Below are positions 17,654 to 25,385 of a stretch of DNA of 64,000 nucleotides, one piece after another. A program made the position numbers and the translations under genes. The DNA comes from Oscillospiraceae bacterium. Its GTDB lineage: Bacteria; Bacillota_A; Clostridia; Oscillospirales; Ruminococcaceae. The stretch is taken from positions 1 through 64,000 of the forward strand of contig SFDQ01000010.1 of NCBI GenBank assembly GCA_004558145.1, given 5' to 3'. Under the pieces are notes generated by a model. That model did no database searches, was not told the origin of the DNA, and was given only the letters and a program-made list of their open reading frames with translations. Within the stretch, counting starts at the first letter, position 1. Each line of letters starts with the position of its first letter.

Positions 17654-17659
17654 GCAAAG

Positions 17660-17694
17660 AAAAAGGGCGGCTCCTCGCCGGAGCCGCCTTTTTT
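17660..17694. terminator. Bidirectional terminator
   Basis: 9-bp stem GGCGGCTCC / GGAGCCGCC with six T on the plus strand and five T on the minus side. It serves the XRE gene and the convergent ABC exporter operon. Confidence 0.9.
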
Positions 17695-17705
17695 CTGTCC
17701 GCGGG

Positions 17706-19505
17706 TCAGGACGCCTTTTCGAACTGGCTGTTGTAGAGGTCGGCGTAGAAGCCGCCCTTTGCCAGCAGCTGGTCGTGGGTGCCCTGCTCGATGATGTCGC
17801 CGTCCTTCAGCACCAGGATGAGGTCGGCGTTTTTGATGGTGGAAAGCCGGTGGGCGATGACGAAGCTGGTGCGGTGCTCGGTGAGTTTGTCCATAGCCTG
17901 CTGGGCGATGAGCTCGGTGCGGGTGTCCACCGAAGAGGTGGCCTCGTCCAGGATGAGCATGGGGTTGCTCTGCACCATGGCCCGGGCGATGGTGAGCAGC
18001 TGCTTTTGGCCGGCGGAGATGGCGATGCTGTCGTCCAGCACGGTGTCGAAGCCCTGGGGCAGCGTCTCGATGAAGTGGTAGACGCCGCAGGCGCGGCAGG
18101 CATCCTCCAGCTGGCGGTCGGTGACGCCGGGCTTGTTGTAGACCAGGTTCTCCCGCACGGTGCCCTCAAAGAGCCAGGTGTCCTGCAGCACCATGCTGAA
18201 CAGGTCGTGCACGCTCTCCCGGCGCATCTCGCCGATGGGCACCCCGTCGATGCGGATGCTGCCGCTGTTTATCTCGAAAAAGCGCATGAGCAGATTGACC
18301 ATGGTGGTCTTGCCCGCGCCGGTGGGGCCCACGATGGCCACCTTCTGGCCGGGCGTCACATGGGCGGAGAAGTCCCGGATGATGGTCTTGCCGGGGTTGT
18401 CGGGGTAGCTGAACTTCACGTGGTCGAACTCCACCTCGCCCCGCACGATGGCCGGGCCGCCCCGCTTGCCGGTCTCGTCGCTCAGCTCCTCCTCGGCCAG
18501 AAAGTCCAGGATGTGGTCGCCGGCGGCGGCCGCCGTCTGCATCTGGGTCATGCCCTGGGCCAGGGTGCTCAAGGGGGAGGTGAACAGCCGCACATAGAGG
18601 ATGAAGGCCACGATGACGCCGAAGGAGATGCGCCCGTCCATGGCCAGGGCGGAGCCCAGCACGCACACCACCACATAGCCCAGGTTGCCCACGATGGTCA
18701 TCAGGGGCTGCATGATGCCGGAGAGAAACTGGCTGCGCCACTCGGAATCGTAGAGGGCGGCGTTCATCCGCCCGAAGTTCTCCTTGATGGCCCGGTTGGC
18801 CCGGGAGATGCGCACCACGTCGTGGCCGGAGTAGATCTCCTCGATGTAGCCGTTGAGGGTGCTCAGGTTCTTCTGGCGGGCGGTGAAGTATTTCTGAGAG
18901 CGCAGCATCACCGCCGCCATCACGGCGAAGCCCAGCAGGGTGGTGAGCACGGCGGCCAGAGCCATGTGCCACTCGGTGACGAACATCATCACAAGGCAGC
19001 CGGCGAACTGGGTGGCGGCACTGACCATGGAGGGCAGGCTGTTGGCCAGGGCCTGCTGCAGGGTGCTCACGTCGTTGGTGACGCGGCTGAGGATGTCGCC
19101 GTGGGACACCCGGTTGAAGTAGCTCATGGGCACCCGGTTTATCTTGCGGGAGAGGTCCTGCCGCAGATCGCGGGAGAGCTGCAGGGTCACGGTGGCCAGG
19201 ATGTAGTGCTCCACATAGGTGAACAGGGCGCTGAGCAGGTAGATGACCAGCAGCACCGTGCCGATGCGGCCGATGGCCCCAAGGTCGATCTGGCCCAGCA
19301 GGGAGTCGGAGATGAGGTCGGTGATGCGGCTGAGCAGGTTCGGGCCCAGGATGGTGAGCACCGCCCCCGCCACGGCGAAGAGGACGGCCACCACGAAGGG
19401 GGCCTTCATCTTGCGGGAATAGGCGAACAGCTCCCGCAGCACGCCGCCGATGCCGCGGCGGCTTTTTTCGGGCACGCCCGCGCCGCGCTGAGTGAATTGG
19501 TTCAT
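17706..19505 (-). CDS. Heterodimeric ABC exporter subunit with canonical Walker B
   Basis: 599-residue half-transporter: about six transmembrane helices (35-330), then a nucleotide-binding domain with Walker A GPTGAGKTT and Walker B/D-loop LILDEATSSVD, which keeps the catalytic Glu. Its signature motif is the variant ISAGQKQ. It follows its partner gene by 16 bases on the same strand. The pair has the asymmetry of heterodimeric exporters (TM287/288, BmrCD, LmrCD): the partner has Asp in place of the catalytic Glu, and the altered signature here would complete that degenerate site. Substrate is probably a drug or lipid-like amphiphile, given the TetR gene upstream. ATG follows GGGAGGAAAG. The operon ends at the terminator 12 bases on. 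Confidence 0.93.
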   Translation of the reverse strand: MNQFTQRGAGVPEKSRRGIGGVLRELFAYSRKMKAPFVVAVLFAVAGAVLTILGPNLLSRITDLISDSLLGQIDLGAIGRIGTVLLVIYLLSALFTYVEHYILATVTLQLSRDLRQDLSRKINRVPMSYFNRVSHGDILSRVTNDVSTLQQALANSLPSMVSAATQFAGCLVMMFVTEWHMALAAVLTTLLGFAVMAAVMLRSQKYFTARQKNLSTLNGYIEEIYSGHDVVRISRANRAIKENFGRMNAALYDSEWRSQFLSGIMQPLMTIVGNLGYVVVCVLGSALAMDGRISFGVIVAFILYVRLFTSPLSTLAQGMTQMQTAAAAGDHILDFLAEEELSDETGKRGGPAIVRGEVEFDHVKFSYPDNPGKTIIRDFSAHVTPGQKVAIVGPTGAGKTTMVNLLMRFFEINSGSIRIDGVPIGEMRRESVHDLFSMVLQDTWLFEGTVRENLVYNKPGVTDRQLEDACRACGVYHFIETLPQGFDTVLDDSIAISAGQKQLLTIARAMVQSNPMLILDEATSSVDTRTELIAQQAMDKLTEHRTSFVIAHRLSTIKNADLILVLKDGDIIEQGTHDQLLAKGGFYADLYNSQFEKAS

Positions 19506-19521
19506 GGTTTTCTTTCCTCCC

Positions 19522-21282
19522 TTACGCGCCCAGTTCCCCGGCGGACAGCTGGGAACGGGCGATCTCCTGATAGACCGGGCAGTCTTTCATCAGCTGGTCG
19601 TGGGTGCCCATGCCCACGATGCGGCCCTCGTCCAGCACGATGATGCGGTCGGCGTCCCGGATGGTGCCGATGCGCTGGGCCACGATGAGGCGGGTGACGT
19701 CCCCCAGCTGCCGGGCAAGGCCCGCCCGGAGCTTTGCGTCGGTGCGGTAGTCCAGCGCGGAGAAGGAGTCGTCAAAGACCAGGATCTCCGGCCTGCGGGC
19801 CAGGGCCCGGGCGATGGAAAGGCGCTGCTTCTGCCCGCCGGACACGTTTGCGCCGCCCTGGGCGATGGGCGCGTCCGGGCCGCCGGGCAGCTTGTCCACA
19901 AACTCGGCGGCCTGGGCCAGGTCCAGCGCCTGGCGCACCGCGCCGTCGGTCTTTTCGCCCCGGCTGTCGCCAAAGAGCACGTTGTCCCGCACGGTGCCCG
20001 AGAAGAGCACCGCCTTCTGGGTCACATAGCCCACCCGGTCATAGAGGGCGTCGAAGGTGTAGTCCTTCACGTTCACGCCGTCCACCAGAACTTCGCCCTC
20101 GGTGGCGTCGTAGAAGCGGGCGGCAAGGCTGACCAGCGTGGTCTTGCCGCTGCCGGTGGCGCCGATGAAGGCCACCGTCTCGCCCTTTTTGACCTTGAAA
20201 TTGATGTTCTCCAGCACGTTCTTGCCCGAAGAGGGGTAGCGGAAGGAGACGTTGCGGAACTCCACTGTGCCCTTCTCGTCGGAATCGGTGCGGCTGCCCT
20301 GGGTCAGGCTGTCCTTCGCGTCCAGCACGGCGTTGATGCGCTGGGCGGACACCTGGGCCGCCGGCATGAGCATGATGATCATGACCAGCATCATGATGGT
20401 CATGATGACGTAAGTGGCGTAGGTGCCGAACACCACCACGTTGCTGAAGGTGGTCAGCCGCAAGGCGGAGTCGGCGGCGGGCACATGGTTCACGATGGCC
20501 GCGCCCACCCAGTAGATGACCAGCGACAGGGCGTTCATGGCAAGGTTCACCGCCGGCATCAGAAAGGCGAAGGTGCGCTGGTTGAACAGCTGGGTGCGCA
20601 TCAGCTCCTCGTTGCCCTGGCGGAACTTCTCGTTCTGGTAGTCCTCGGCGTTGTAGGCGCGCACGACGCTGATGCCGTTCAGGTTCTCCCGGGCCACCAG
20701 GTTGATGTGGTCGGTGAGTTTCTGCACCCGGCGCACCCGGGGCACCACCACGCGGATGACGACCACCATCATCACCAGCAGCGCCAGCACGAAGCCCGCG
20801 GTGATGGCCGAGAGGGTCCAGCTTTTGTTGATGATCTTGACGATGGCCCACACCGACATGATGGGCGACTTGATGAGGATCTGCAGGCCCATGGACACCA
20901 GCATCTGCACCTGGGTGATGTCGTTGGTGGTGCGGTTGACCAGGCTGGGCACCGAGAAGTCCATCATCTCCTGGCGGCTCAGGTCAGCCACCTTGTTGAA
21001 CACCGCCTGGCGCAGCGAATAGCTGAAGCCGGCGGCCACGCTGGCCGTGAGATAGCCGCAGATGACGCAGAGCACCGCGCTGGCCAGCGTGCAGCCCAGC
21101 ATCTCGGCGCCGGTGTGCAGGATGTCGGACATGGTGCTGCCCGGCGTTTTGATGAGCACCGTCAGGTCGCTCATATAGTCCGGCAGGGCCAGATCGAAGT
21201 AGATCTGGAACAGGATCAGCACCGCGCTCACCGCGGCCATGATCCACTCCCTCCGGCGCATGTTACGAAGTAATTTCAGCAT
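19522..21282 (-). CDS. Heterodimeric ABC exporter subunit with degenerate catalytic site
   Basis: 586-residue half-transporter, partner of the gene that follows. About six transmembrane helices lie in 15-320; the nucleotide-binding domain has Walker A GATGSGKTT, signature VSGGQKQR and Walker B VFDDSFSALD. The residue after the Walker B Asp is Asp, not Glu, so this half provides the non-hydrolytic site of a heterodimer. The start at 21282 gives MLKLLRNMRRREW after an AAGGAA site; an earlier in-frame start would run back into the preceding coiled-coil gene. It is co-transcribed with that gene (61-base gap) and the second ABC half. Confidence 0.93.
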   Translation of the reverse strand: MLKLLRNMRRREWIMAAVSAVLILFQIYFDLALPDYMSDLTVLIKTPGSTMSDILHTGAEMLGCTLASAVLCVICGYLTASVAAGFSYSLRQAVFNKVADLSRQEMMDFSVPSLVNRTTNDITQVQMLVSMGLQILIKSPIMSVWAIVKIINKSWTLSAITAGFVLALLVMMVVVIRVVVPRVRRVQKLTDHINLVARENLNGISVVRAYNAEDYQNEKFRQGNEELMRTQLFNQRTFAFLMPAVNLAMNALSLVIYWVGAAIVNHVPAADSALRLTTFSNVVVFGTYATYVIMTIMMLVMIIMLMPAAQVSAQRINAVLDAKDSLTQGSRTDSDEKGTVEFRNVSFRYPSSGKNVLENINFKVKKGETVAFIGATGSGKTTLVSLAARFYDATEGEVLVDGVNVKDYTFDALYDRVGYVTQKAVLFSGTVRDNVLFGDSRGEKTDGAVRQALDLAQAAEFVDKLPGGPDAPIAQGGANVSGGQKQRLSIARALARRPEILVFDDSFSALDYRTDAKLRAGLARQLGDVTRLIVAQRIGTIRDADRIIVLDEGRIVGMGTHDQLMKDCPVYQEIARSQLSAGELGA

Positions 21283-21343
21283 GGTATCGGTTCCTTTCCC
21301 GCTCGATGGCCCCCGCCCGCCGGGCGGGGGCAGTTCTCTCGTT

Positions 21344-21790
21344 TCAGCCCCGAAGGGCCTTTTCTTCGGCCCGGGCCTGGTCGGCCTCGGCCTGCAGCGC
21401 CATCGCCCCCAGCGCGGCGCGCAAAGCGTAGCGCACCGACTGGGCGGCAAGGTCGATGGCAAACTCCGCGTAGAGGGCGGCGGCCTCCGCCTGCCCCTGG
21501 GCGGGGGCGCGGCCTCCCAGCTGCCGCTCCAGCGGGGGCAGAAGCCCCTCGGCCCGGCGCTGCCATTCCCGCTGGGCCCGGGCCAGCTCCGCCGCCGCGG
21601 GCAGCCGGCAGCCGGCGGCCCGCTGTTCCAGCAGCCGCTCCTCCTGCCGGCACTCGCGCCGCAGCCCGTCCAGCTCTGTGCGGATGGCGGCGGCGTCCCG
21701 GCCGTTCAGGTCCCGCAGCCGGCTTTGCAGCCGGGCATATTCCTTTTCCAGCCCGCCGAGTTTCACGGCAAAGGGCCCCTGCGTTTCCAT
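21344..21790 (-). CDS. Small coiled-coil protein of unknown function in the ABC operon
   Basis: 148-residue Arg/Glu/Leu/Ala-rich protein, largely helical: LGGLEKEYARLQSRLRDL and a following stretch to about residue 95 have heptad-like spacing, and the C-terminal third (LYAEFAIDLAAQSVRYALRA) is amphipathic. No signal peptide and no recognised family. It sits between TetR and the exporter genes, in the same direction, so it may be the first gene of the exporter operon and an accessory or regulator. The ATG at 21790 follows an AAAGGT site; earlier in-frame starts run through the inverted-repeat promoter region. A -10-like TATAAC lies about 45 bases upstream on this strand. Confidence 0.65.
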   Translation of the reverse strand: METQGPFAVKLGGLEKEYARLQSRLRDLNGRDAAAIRTELDGLRRECRQEERLLEQRAAGCRLPAAAELARAQREWQRRAEGLLPPLERQLGGRAPAQGQAEAAALYAEFAIDLAAQSVRYALRAALGAMALQAEADQARAEEKALRG

Positions 21791-21890
21791 TTTTGACTCA
21801 CGACCTTTCTGCGCGCGGTGCGCTCTTTTTCCGTTATACCAGCACGGCGCACAAAAAACCACTCTCAATTCCGGCGATATGTATATACAA

Positions 21891-21931
21891 ACCCCCGGGG
21901 AGTGTAAGGCTGTTTTACACTCCCCGGGGGT
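21891..21931. promoter_or_regulatory. 17-bp perfect inverted repeat between TetR gene and exporter operon
   Basis: Arms 21891-21907 and 21915-21931 (ACCCCCGGGGAGTGTAA and its exact complement) with a 7-base spacer; each arm contains the palindrome CCCCGGGG. A 10-bp palindrome TGTATATACA lies just beside it (21880-21889). No T-run of note follows on either strand, so a TetR operator is as likely as a terminator of the TetR gene. Confidence 0.55.
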
Positions 21932-21967
21932 CTGTCTGTACAAAATATTTTCGAATGTTCCGCCGGC

Positions 21968-22513
21968 TCACTCGCCGGTCAGCTGCCGCTTCATCTCGCC
22001 GCTGACGATGCGGTCGATGCGGTCCACCAGCACGTCCTCCTCCACGTCGCCGGCGCAGCCGTATTTCAGGATGACGCCCATCAGGCCAAAGGTGTAAAAA
22101 TCCAGCAGGGCGTTCATGTCCCCCGCGGGCAGGGCGGGATCGGGCCATTTCTGGCGGAACAGCTCCCGCAGATAGGTGCCGAAGCCCTGGGCCATGATGC
22201 GCTCGAACTGCTCCCGGCTGTCGCTGCGCAGCAGGCTGCGGGTGACCTCCCGGTTGCGCAGCACCCGCGCCACGAACAGGCGGATGGCCTCCCGCTGGCT
22301 GCGGGCCTGCAGGCTGGCCTCCAGGTCCTGGCGCACCGCCTCGCCGGTGCCCCACTCCAGCACGTCGATGAGGTCCCGGAAGTGATAATAAAAGGTCTGG
22401 CGGCTGATGTGGCAGGCGTCCACCAGGGCCTTGATGGTCACGTCCTCCAGTTTTTTGTGCCGCAGCATCTCAAACAGCTGCCGGGCGATCATCTGCTTGG
22501 TGTCTACGTACAT
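21968..22513 (-). CDS. TetR-family regulator (TetR/AcrR with C-terminal TetR_C-like domain)
   Basis: 181-residue repressor. The N-terminal HTH (about 8-50) has the family pattern ALVDACHISRQTFYYHFRDLIDVLEW; the C-terminal helical domain (RLFVARVLRNREVTRSLL and FYTFGLMGVILKYG) resembles the DhaS/TetR_C group, where it binds ligand and dimerises. It probably controls the exporter operon that follows on the same strand after 177 bases. ATG at 22513 comes after AAGGAG and gives the usual short leader before the HTH; a start 39 bases upstream would put 13 unrelated residues in front. Its promoter is clear (see 22552-22581). Confidence 0.92.
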   Translation of the reverse strand: MYVDTKQMIARQLFEMLRHKKLEDVTIKALVDACHISRQTFYYHFRDLIDVLEWGTGEAVRQDLEASLQARSQREAIRLFVARVLRNREVTRSLLRSDSREQFERIMAQGFGTYLRELFRQKWPDPALPAGDMNALLDFYTFGLMGVILKYGCAGDVEEDVLVDRIDRIVSGEMKRQLTGE

Positions 22514-22551
22514 GGAGCGTCTCCTTGTGATGAAAAACGTCGAATGACGCA

Positions 22552-22581
22552 ATTATACCACAGCATGCACCAAAAGTCCAA
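22552..22581 (-). promoter_or_regulatory. Sigma-A promoter of the TetR gene
   Basis: On the minus strand TTGGAC (22581-22576), an 18-base spacer and TATAAT (22557-22552). A short inverted repeat CGTC-N4-GACG lies at the start-site region and may allow autoregulation. Confidence 0.75.
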
Positions 22582-22601
22582 CCAAAGGCCCGCCGGACGG
22601 C

Positions 22602-22634
22602 AAAAGGGCGGCTCTTTGGCAGAGCCGCCCTTTT
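22602..22634 (-). terminator. Terminator behind the 50-residue protein gene
   Basis: Perfect 14-bp stem (AAAAGGGCGGCTCT and complement) with loop TTGGC; the minus-strand arm ends in four T. It lies 11 bases beyond the stop at 22646. Confidence 0.85.
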
Positions 22635-22645
22635 CCTTTGTGAGT

Positions 22646-22798
22646 TCACAGGTCGTCCGCGTCCTGGGTGGGGCGCTCGTCCTCGTCGTTCGCCGGAGTG
22701 CCGGTGTAGCTGCCCAGCGGGTCGTGGTCGCTGCCGCGGGCAGCTTTGACCACCTTGCGCACCATCTTGGGCAGCACGTTGTCCTTTTCCTTTTTCAT
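22646..22798 (-). CDS. Conserved 50-residue acidic-tailed protein (DPLGSYTG...QDADDL)
   Basis: A 50-residue frame with its own ribosome site (AGGGGGAACGG) and terminator. It starts MKKEKDNVLPKMVRKVVKAA, basic and probably helical, then DHDPLGSYTGTPANDEDE and ends RPTQDADDL. I recall small Clostridial proteins with the same DPLGSYTG...PVQDADDL ending, none with a known role; that is memory, not a search. No signal peptide, cysteine or membrane helix. It stands alone between TetR and the divergently read LCP-like gene. Confidence 0.75.
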   Translation of the reverse strand: MKKEKDNVLPKMVRKVVKAARGSDHDPLGSYTGTPANDEDERPTQDADDL

Positions 22799-22895
22799 GC
22801 CGTTCCCCCTTTTTTCCGCTCCTCTGCATATAGCCTGCCCGGGCGGCCCATGCTACATGCACATCCCTGTGTTGGCAAAAGGAGGGGGAGCACCC

Positions 22896-23852
22896 ATGCG
22901 CAGATCCGGCCCGCGGGCCTTCTGGCTTTCGTTTTTTCTCACACTGGCCATTCTGATGCCCCTTTTGGGGGCCTTTGTGTTCTATTCCGCCTGGCAGGAG
23001 CGGGCTTCGGAGCCCGCGGCCCGGTCGCAAAGCGGGGTGCCGGTGCAGCGGCCCACGTCGGCCAACGACCTGACGGTGCTGGTGGCGGTGGCGGCGGAGG
23101 AACCGGCCTTTCTGCTGGTGCGGCTGAACGCCATCGACGCCGCCGTGACCCTCTGCCCGGTGCCCGCCGAGAGCGTGCTGCTGGGGCCGGGAGGCACCGT
23201 GCTTTTGGCGGACAGCTACGCCAGCGCCGGCCCCGCCCGGGCGGCCCAGCTGCTGGGCGAGACGCTGAACATCTCCATCGACCGGTATCTGGCCATCACG
23301 CCGGGCAGCCTGGGCCAGGTGTGGGGGGACCTGGAGGACCCCCGGGTGAACCTGACCGGCCTGCTGGAACAGAGCGAGCTGGAGAGTCTGGGCCTTTCGG
23401 AGAGCCCGGTGCTCTCCCTCGCGCCGGAGGAGGCCACCGCCTTCATCGCCGCGCTGGACCTGCCGGTGGCCCGTGAGGCCCGGCTGCGGGGCGCGGTGTG
23501 GCAGGCGGCGCTGCGCCAGCAGCTGGAAGAACTGCCCACCGCCCTGCCCGCCGGGCTGCGGTCGGTGAGCGGCAGCCTGCTCACCGACCTTTCCGCCGCC
23601 GACCTCTACGACCTGGCGGACACCCTCACCTGGCTGGCCAAGGAGAACGCCGAGGTCACCGCCGAGACGGTGCCCGGCCGGTATGACAAAGAGAGCCGCC
23701 GCTACGACTTCGCCCAGGACAGCATCGCCTTCGCCACCCGGCTGTTCCCGGCGGCGGAAGGGGCCGAAGCTTCGCCCGCGCCCTCCGCCTCGGCCGCCGT
23801 GTCCGACCCGCTGGAGCCGGAGGAGACGGTCAGCCCGACCACGCAGCCCTGA
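22896..23852 (+). CDS. Membrane-anchored protein resembling a degenerate LCP (LytR-CpsA-Psr) domain
   Basis: 318 residues: an N-terminal transmembrane helix (about 8-32), then an extracytoplasmic domain. Secondary-structure order suggests an LCP fold: LTVLVAVAAEEPAFLLVRL, a beta strand ending CPVPAESVLL, then ARAAQLLGETLNISIDRYLAI, like the LCP stretch that binds polyprenyl phosphate. Where active LCP enzymes have SIPRDT, this has PVPAES, so the key Arg and Asp are missing and phosphotransferase activity is unlikely. The C-terminus is Ser/Pro/Ala-rich and disordered. ATG at 22896 follows AAGGAGGGGG. Its last 23 bases overlap the end of the convergent MocR gene, with no terminator between. Confidence 0.6.
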   Translation: MRRSGPRAFWLSFFLTLAILMPLLGAFVFYSAWQERASEPAARSQSGVPVQRPTSANDLTVLVAVAAEEPAFLLVRLNAIDAAVTLCPVPAESVLLGPGGTVLLADSYASAGPARAAQLLGETLNISIDRYLAITPGSLGQVWGDLEDPRVNLTGLLEQSELESLGLSESPVLSLAPEEATAFIAALDLPVAREARLRGAVWQAALRQQLEELPTALPAGLRSVSGSLLTDLSAADLYDLADTLTWLAKENAEVTAETVPGRYDKESRRYDFAQDSIAFATRLFPAAEGAEASPAPSASAAVSDPLEPEETVSPTTQP

Positions 23853-25233
23853 GGGCCGCGGCGGCGGCCTCCACCTGGTCGTCCGCCAGCGCGCCGTAGC
23901 CCACCACCACCGTGCGGGGCGGGCAGAGCTCCGGCCGGGCCAGATAATAGTCCGACAGGCCCGCCAGCCGTACCCCCGCGGCGGCGGCCCGCTCCACCAT
24001 CTCCTTTTCGCCGGGTCCGTCGGTCAGCTGCAAGAGGAAGTGCAGCCCGGTGTGCCGCCCGTGAAAGCGCACCTGCTCGGGGCCCAGGGCCTTTTCCAGC
24101 GCGGCGGTGAGGGCCTGCATCCGCGCCCGGTAGCGGCCTCTTGCCCGGGCCAGCTGGCGGGAAAAGTGGCCCTCGTCCATATAGATGGCCAGGGTCTGCT
24201 GCTCGAAGCGGCTGACGGTGGAGGAATAGCCCCCGAAGGCCGCCTCGAACCGGCTGAGCAGGGGCAGGGGCAGCACCATGTAGGCGATGCGGATGCTGGG
24301 GGCGAGGCTGCGGGAGAAGGTGGAAAGATAGATGACCGGCCCCTCCCGCCCGGCCATGCCCTGCAAGCTGGGCAGGGGGCGCACGTCAAAGCGGAACTCG
24401 GAGTCATAGTCGTCCTCGATGATATACCGCCCCGGCGCGGCGGCAGCCCAGTTCAGCAGCTTGGTGCGCCGGCCCACCGGCATCACCGCCCCGGTGGGGA
24501 ACTGGTGGCTGGGGGTCACATACACCAGCCGCGCCCCCGCCGCCGCCAGAGCGTCCGGGTCCAGCCCCTGTTCATCCACCGCCACCGGCACGCAGCGGAT
24601 GCCGTTGTTGTGCAGAATGCGCCGGGTGCGGGCGTAGCCGGGGTTTTCCAGCGCGGTGATGGAACTGCCCACCACCCGCGCCAGCAGGCTCATCAGATAC
24701 TCCACGCCCGCGCCCACCACGACCTGGTCGGGGGTGCAGTCCACCCCGCGCCAGGCCCGCAGATGCCGGGCGATGGCCGCCCGCAGCTCCTCGTCGCCCC
24801 GGCCCTCGCCGTGGGCCAGCAGGCCGGGGCGGCTGTAAAGCAGCTCCTTCTGGATGCGCGCCCAGGTGCGGAAGGGGAAAAGGCCGGTGTCCACCCCGCC
24901 GGTGGAGAGGTCGAAGGTCCACGTCCGCGCGGGGGCCGCCGTGCGGGCGGGGCGCAGGTCCGGGGCGGGGGCCGCCGGGGCCAGGGGCCGCTGGTAGGGC
25001 CGCACGTAATAGCCCGACCGGGGCCGCGCCTCCAGCCAGCCCTCCGCCGCCAGCATCTGATAGGCCCCGTCCACCGTGTTCACGCTCACCCCCAGCTGCC
25101 CCGCCAGGGTGCGCTTGCCGGGCATCTTTTCCCCCGCGGCCAGCTGGCCGGAGCGTATCTGGGCCGTCACCGCCCGGTAGAGCTGCTGGTAGAGCGGGCC
25201 GTCCTTTTCCGGCGAGAAGGTGATCTGAAGCAT
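23830..25233 (-). CDS. MocR/PdxR-type regulator (GntR HTH plus aminotransferase fold) with Lys-to-Arg at the PLP site
   Basis: 467 residues: a GntR winged helix (about 5-75: GPLYQQLYRAVTAQIRSGQL, LGVSVNTVDGAYQMLAAEGW) joined to a type I aminotransferase domain. PLP-site elements present: PSHQFPTG, and IIEDDYDSEFRF with the Asp that contacts the pyridine ring. The Schiff-base lysine of MocR proteins lies in GTFSK(S/T)L; here the stretch reads STFSRSLAPSIR, with Arg308 (codon CGC at 24312-24310). A covalent aldimine therefore cannot form there; PLP might bind non-covalently or not at all. It is divergent from an ECF-S gene, the arrangement used for vitamin B6 uptake control. ATG at 25233 follows AAAGGGGG. 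Confidence 0.9.
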   Translation of the reverse strand: MLQITFSPEKDGPLYQQLYRAVTAQIRSGQLAAGEKMPGKRTLAGQLGVSVNTVDGAYQMLAAEGWLEARPRSGYYVRPYQRPLAPAAPAPDLRPARTAAPARTWTFDLSTGGVDTGLFPFRTWARIQKELLYSRPGLLAHGEGRGDEELRAAIARHLRAWRGVDCTPDQVVVGAGVEYLMSLLARVVGSSITALENPGYARTRRILHNNGIRCVPVAVDEQGLDPDALAAAGARLVYVTPSHQFPTGAVMPVGRRTKLLNWAAAAPGRYIIEDDYDSEFRFDVRPLPSLQGMAGREGPVIYLSTFSRSLAPSIRIAYMVLPLPLLSRFEAAFGGYSSTVSRFEQQTLAIYMDEGHFSRQLARARGRYRARMQALTAALEKALGPEQVRFHGRHTGLHFLLQLTDGPGEKEMVERAAAAGVRLAGLSDYYLARPELCPPRTVVVGYGALADDQVEAAAAALRAAWSG

Positions 25234-25267
25234 GCTTTCTGCCCCCTTTTCCTCAAACTGACCCCAT

Positions 25268-25316
25268 AAAAAATATTTTTTCTGGATATTTCAATAGAAT
25301 CAGTCCGGCGTATAAT
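25268..25316 (+). promoter_or_regulatory. Divergent control region between MocR and ECF-S genes
   Basis: -10 TATAAT at 25311-25316 reads toward the ECF-S gene; the -35 is poor, which suits activator dependence. AAAAAATATTTTTT (25268-25281) is a 14-bp palindrome, and ACTGA and TCAGT half-sites flank the region about 40 bases apart. Which of these MocR uses is unknown. Confidence 0.5.
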
Positions 25317-25385
25317 GGTAGCATAGAACGCGGGAGCCACAAAGTCAAGGGCTTTTGGCCCGCCCGCAAAAAGAGGGGGATACAT

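Noticed and set aside
17775..19643. Long open frames opposite the ABC genes and many other GC-rich genes
   Set aside because: They are mirror frames caused by GC-rich third positions, rich in His/Gly/Ala/Arg, with no ribosome site and no family resemblance.
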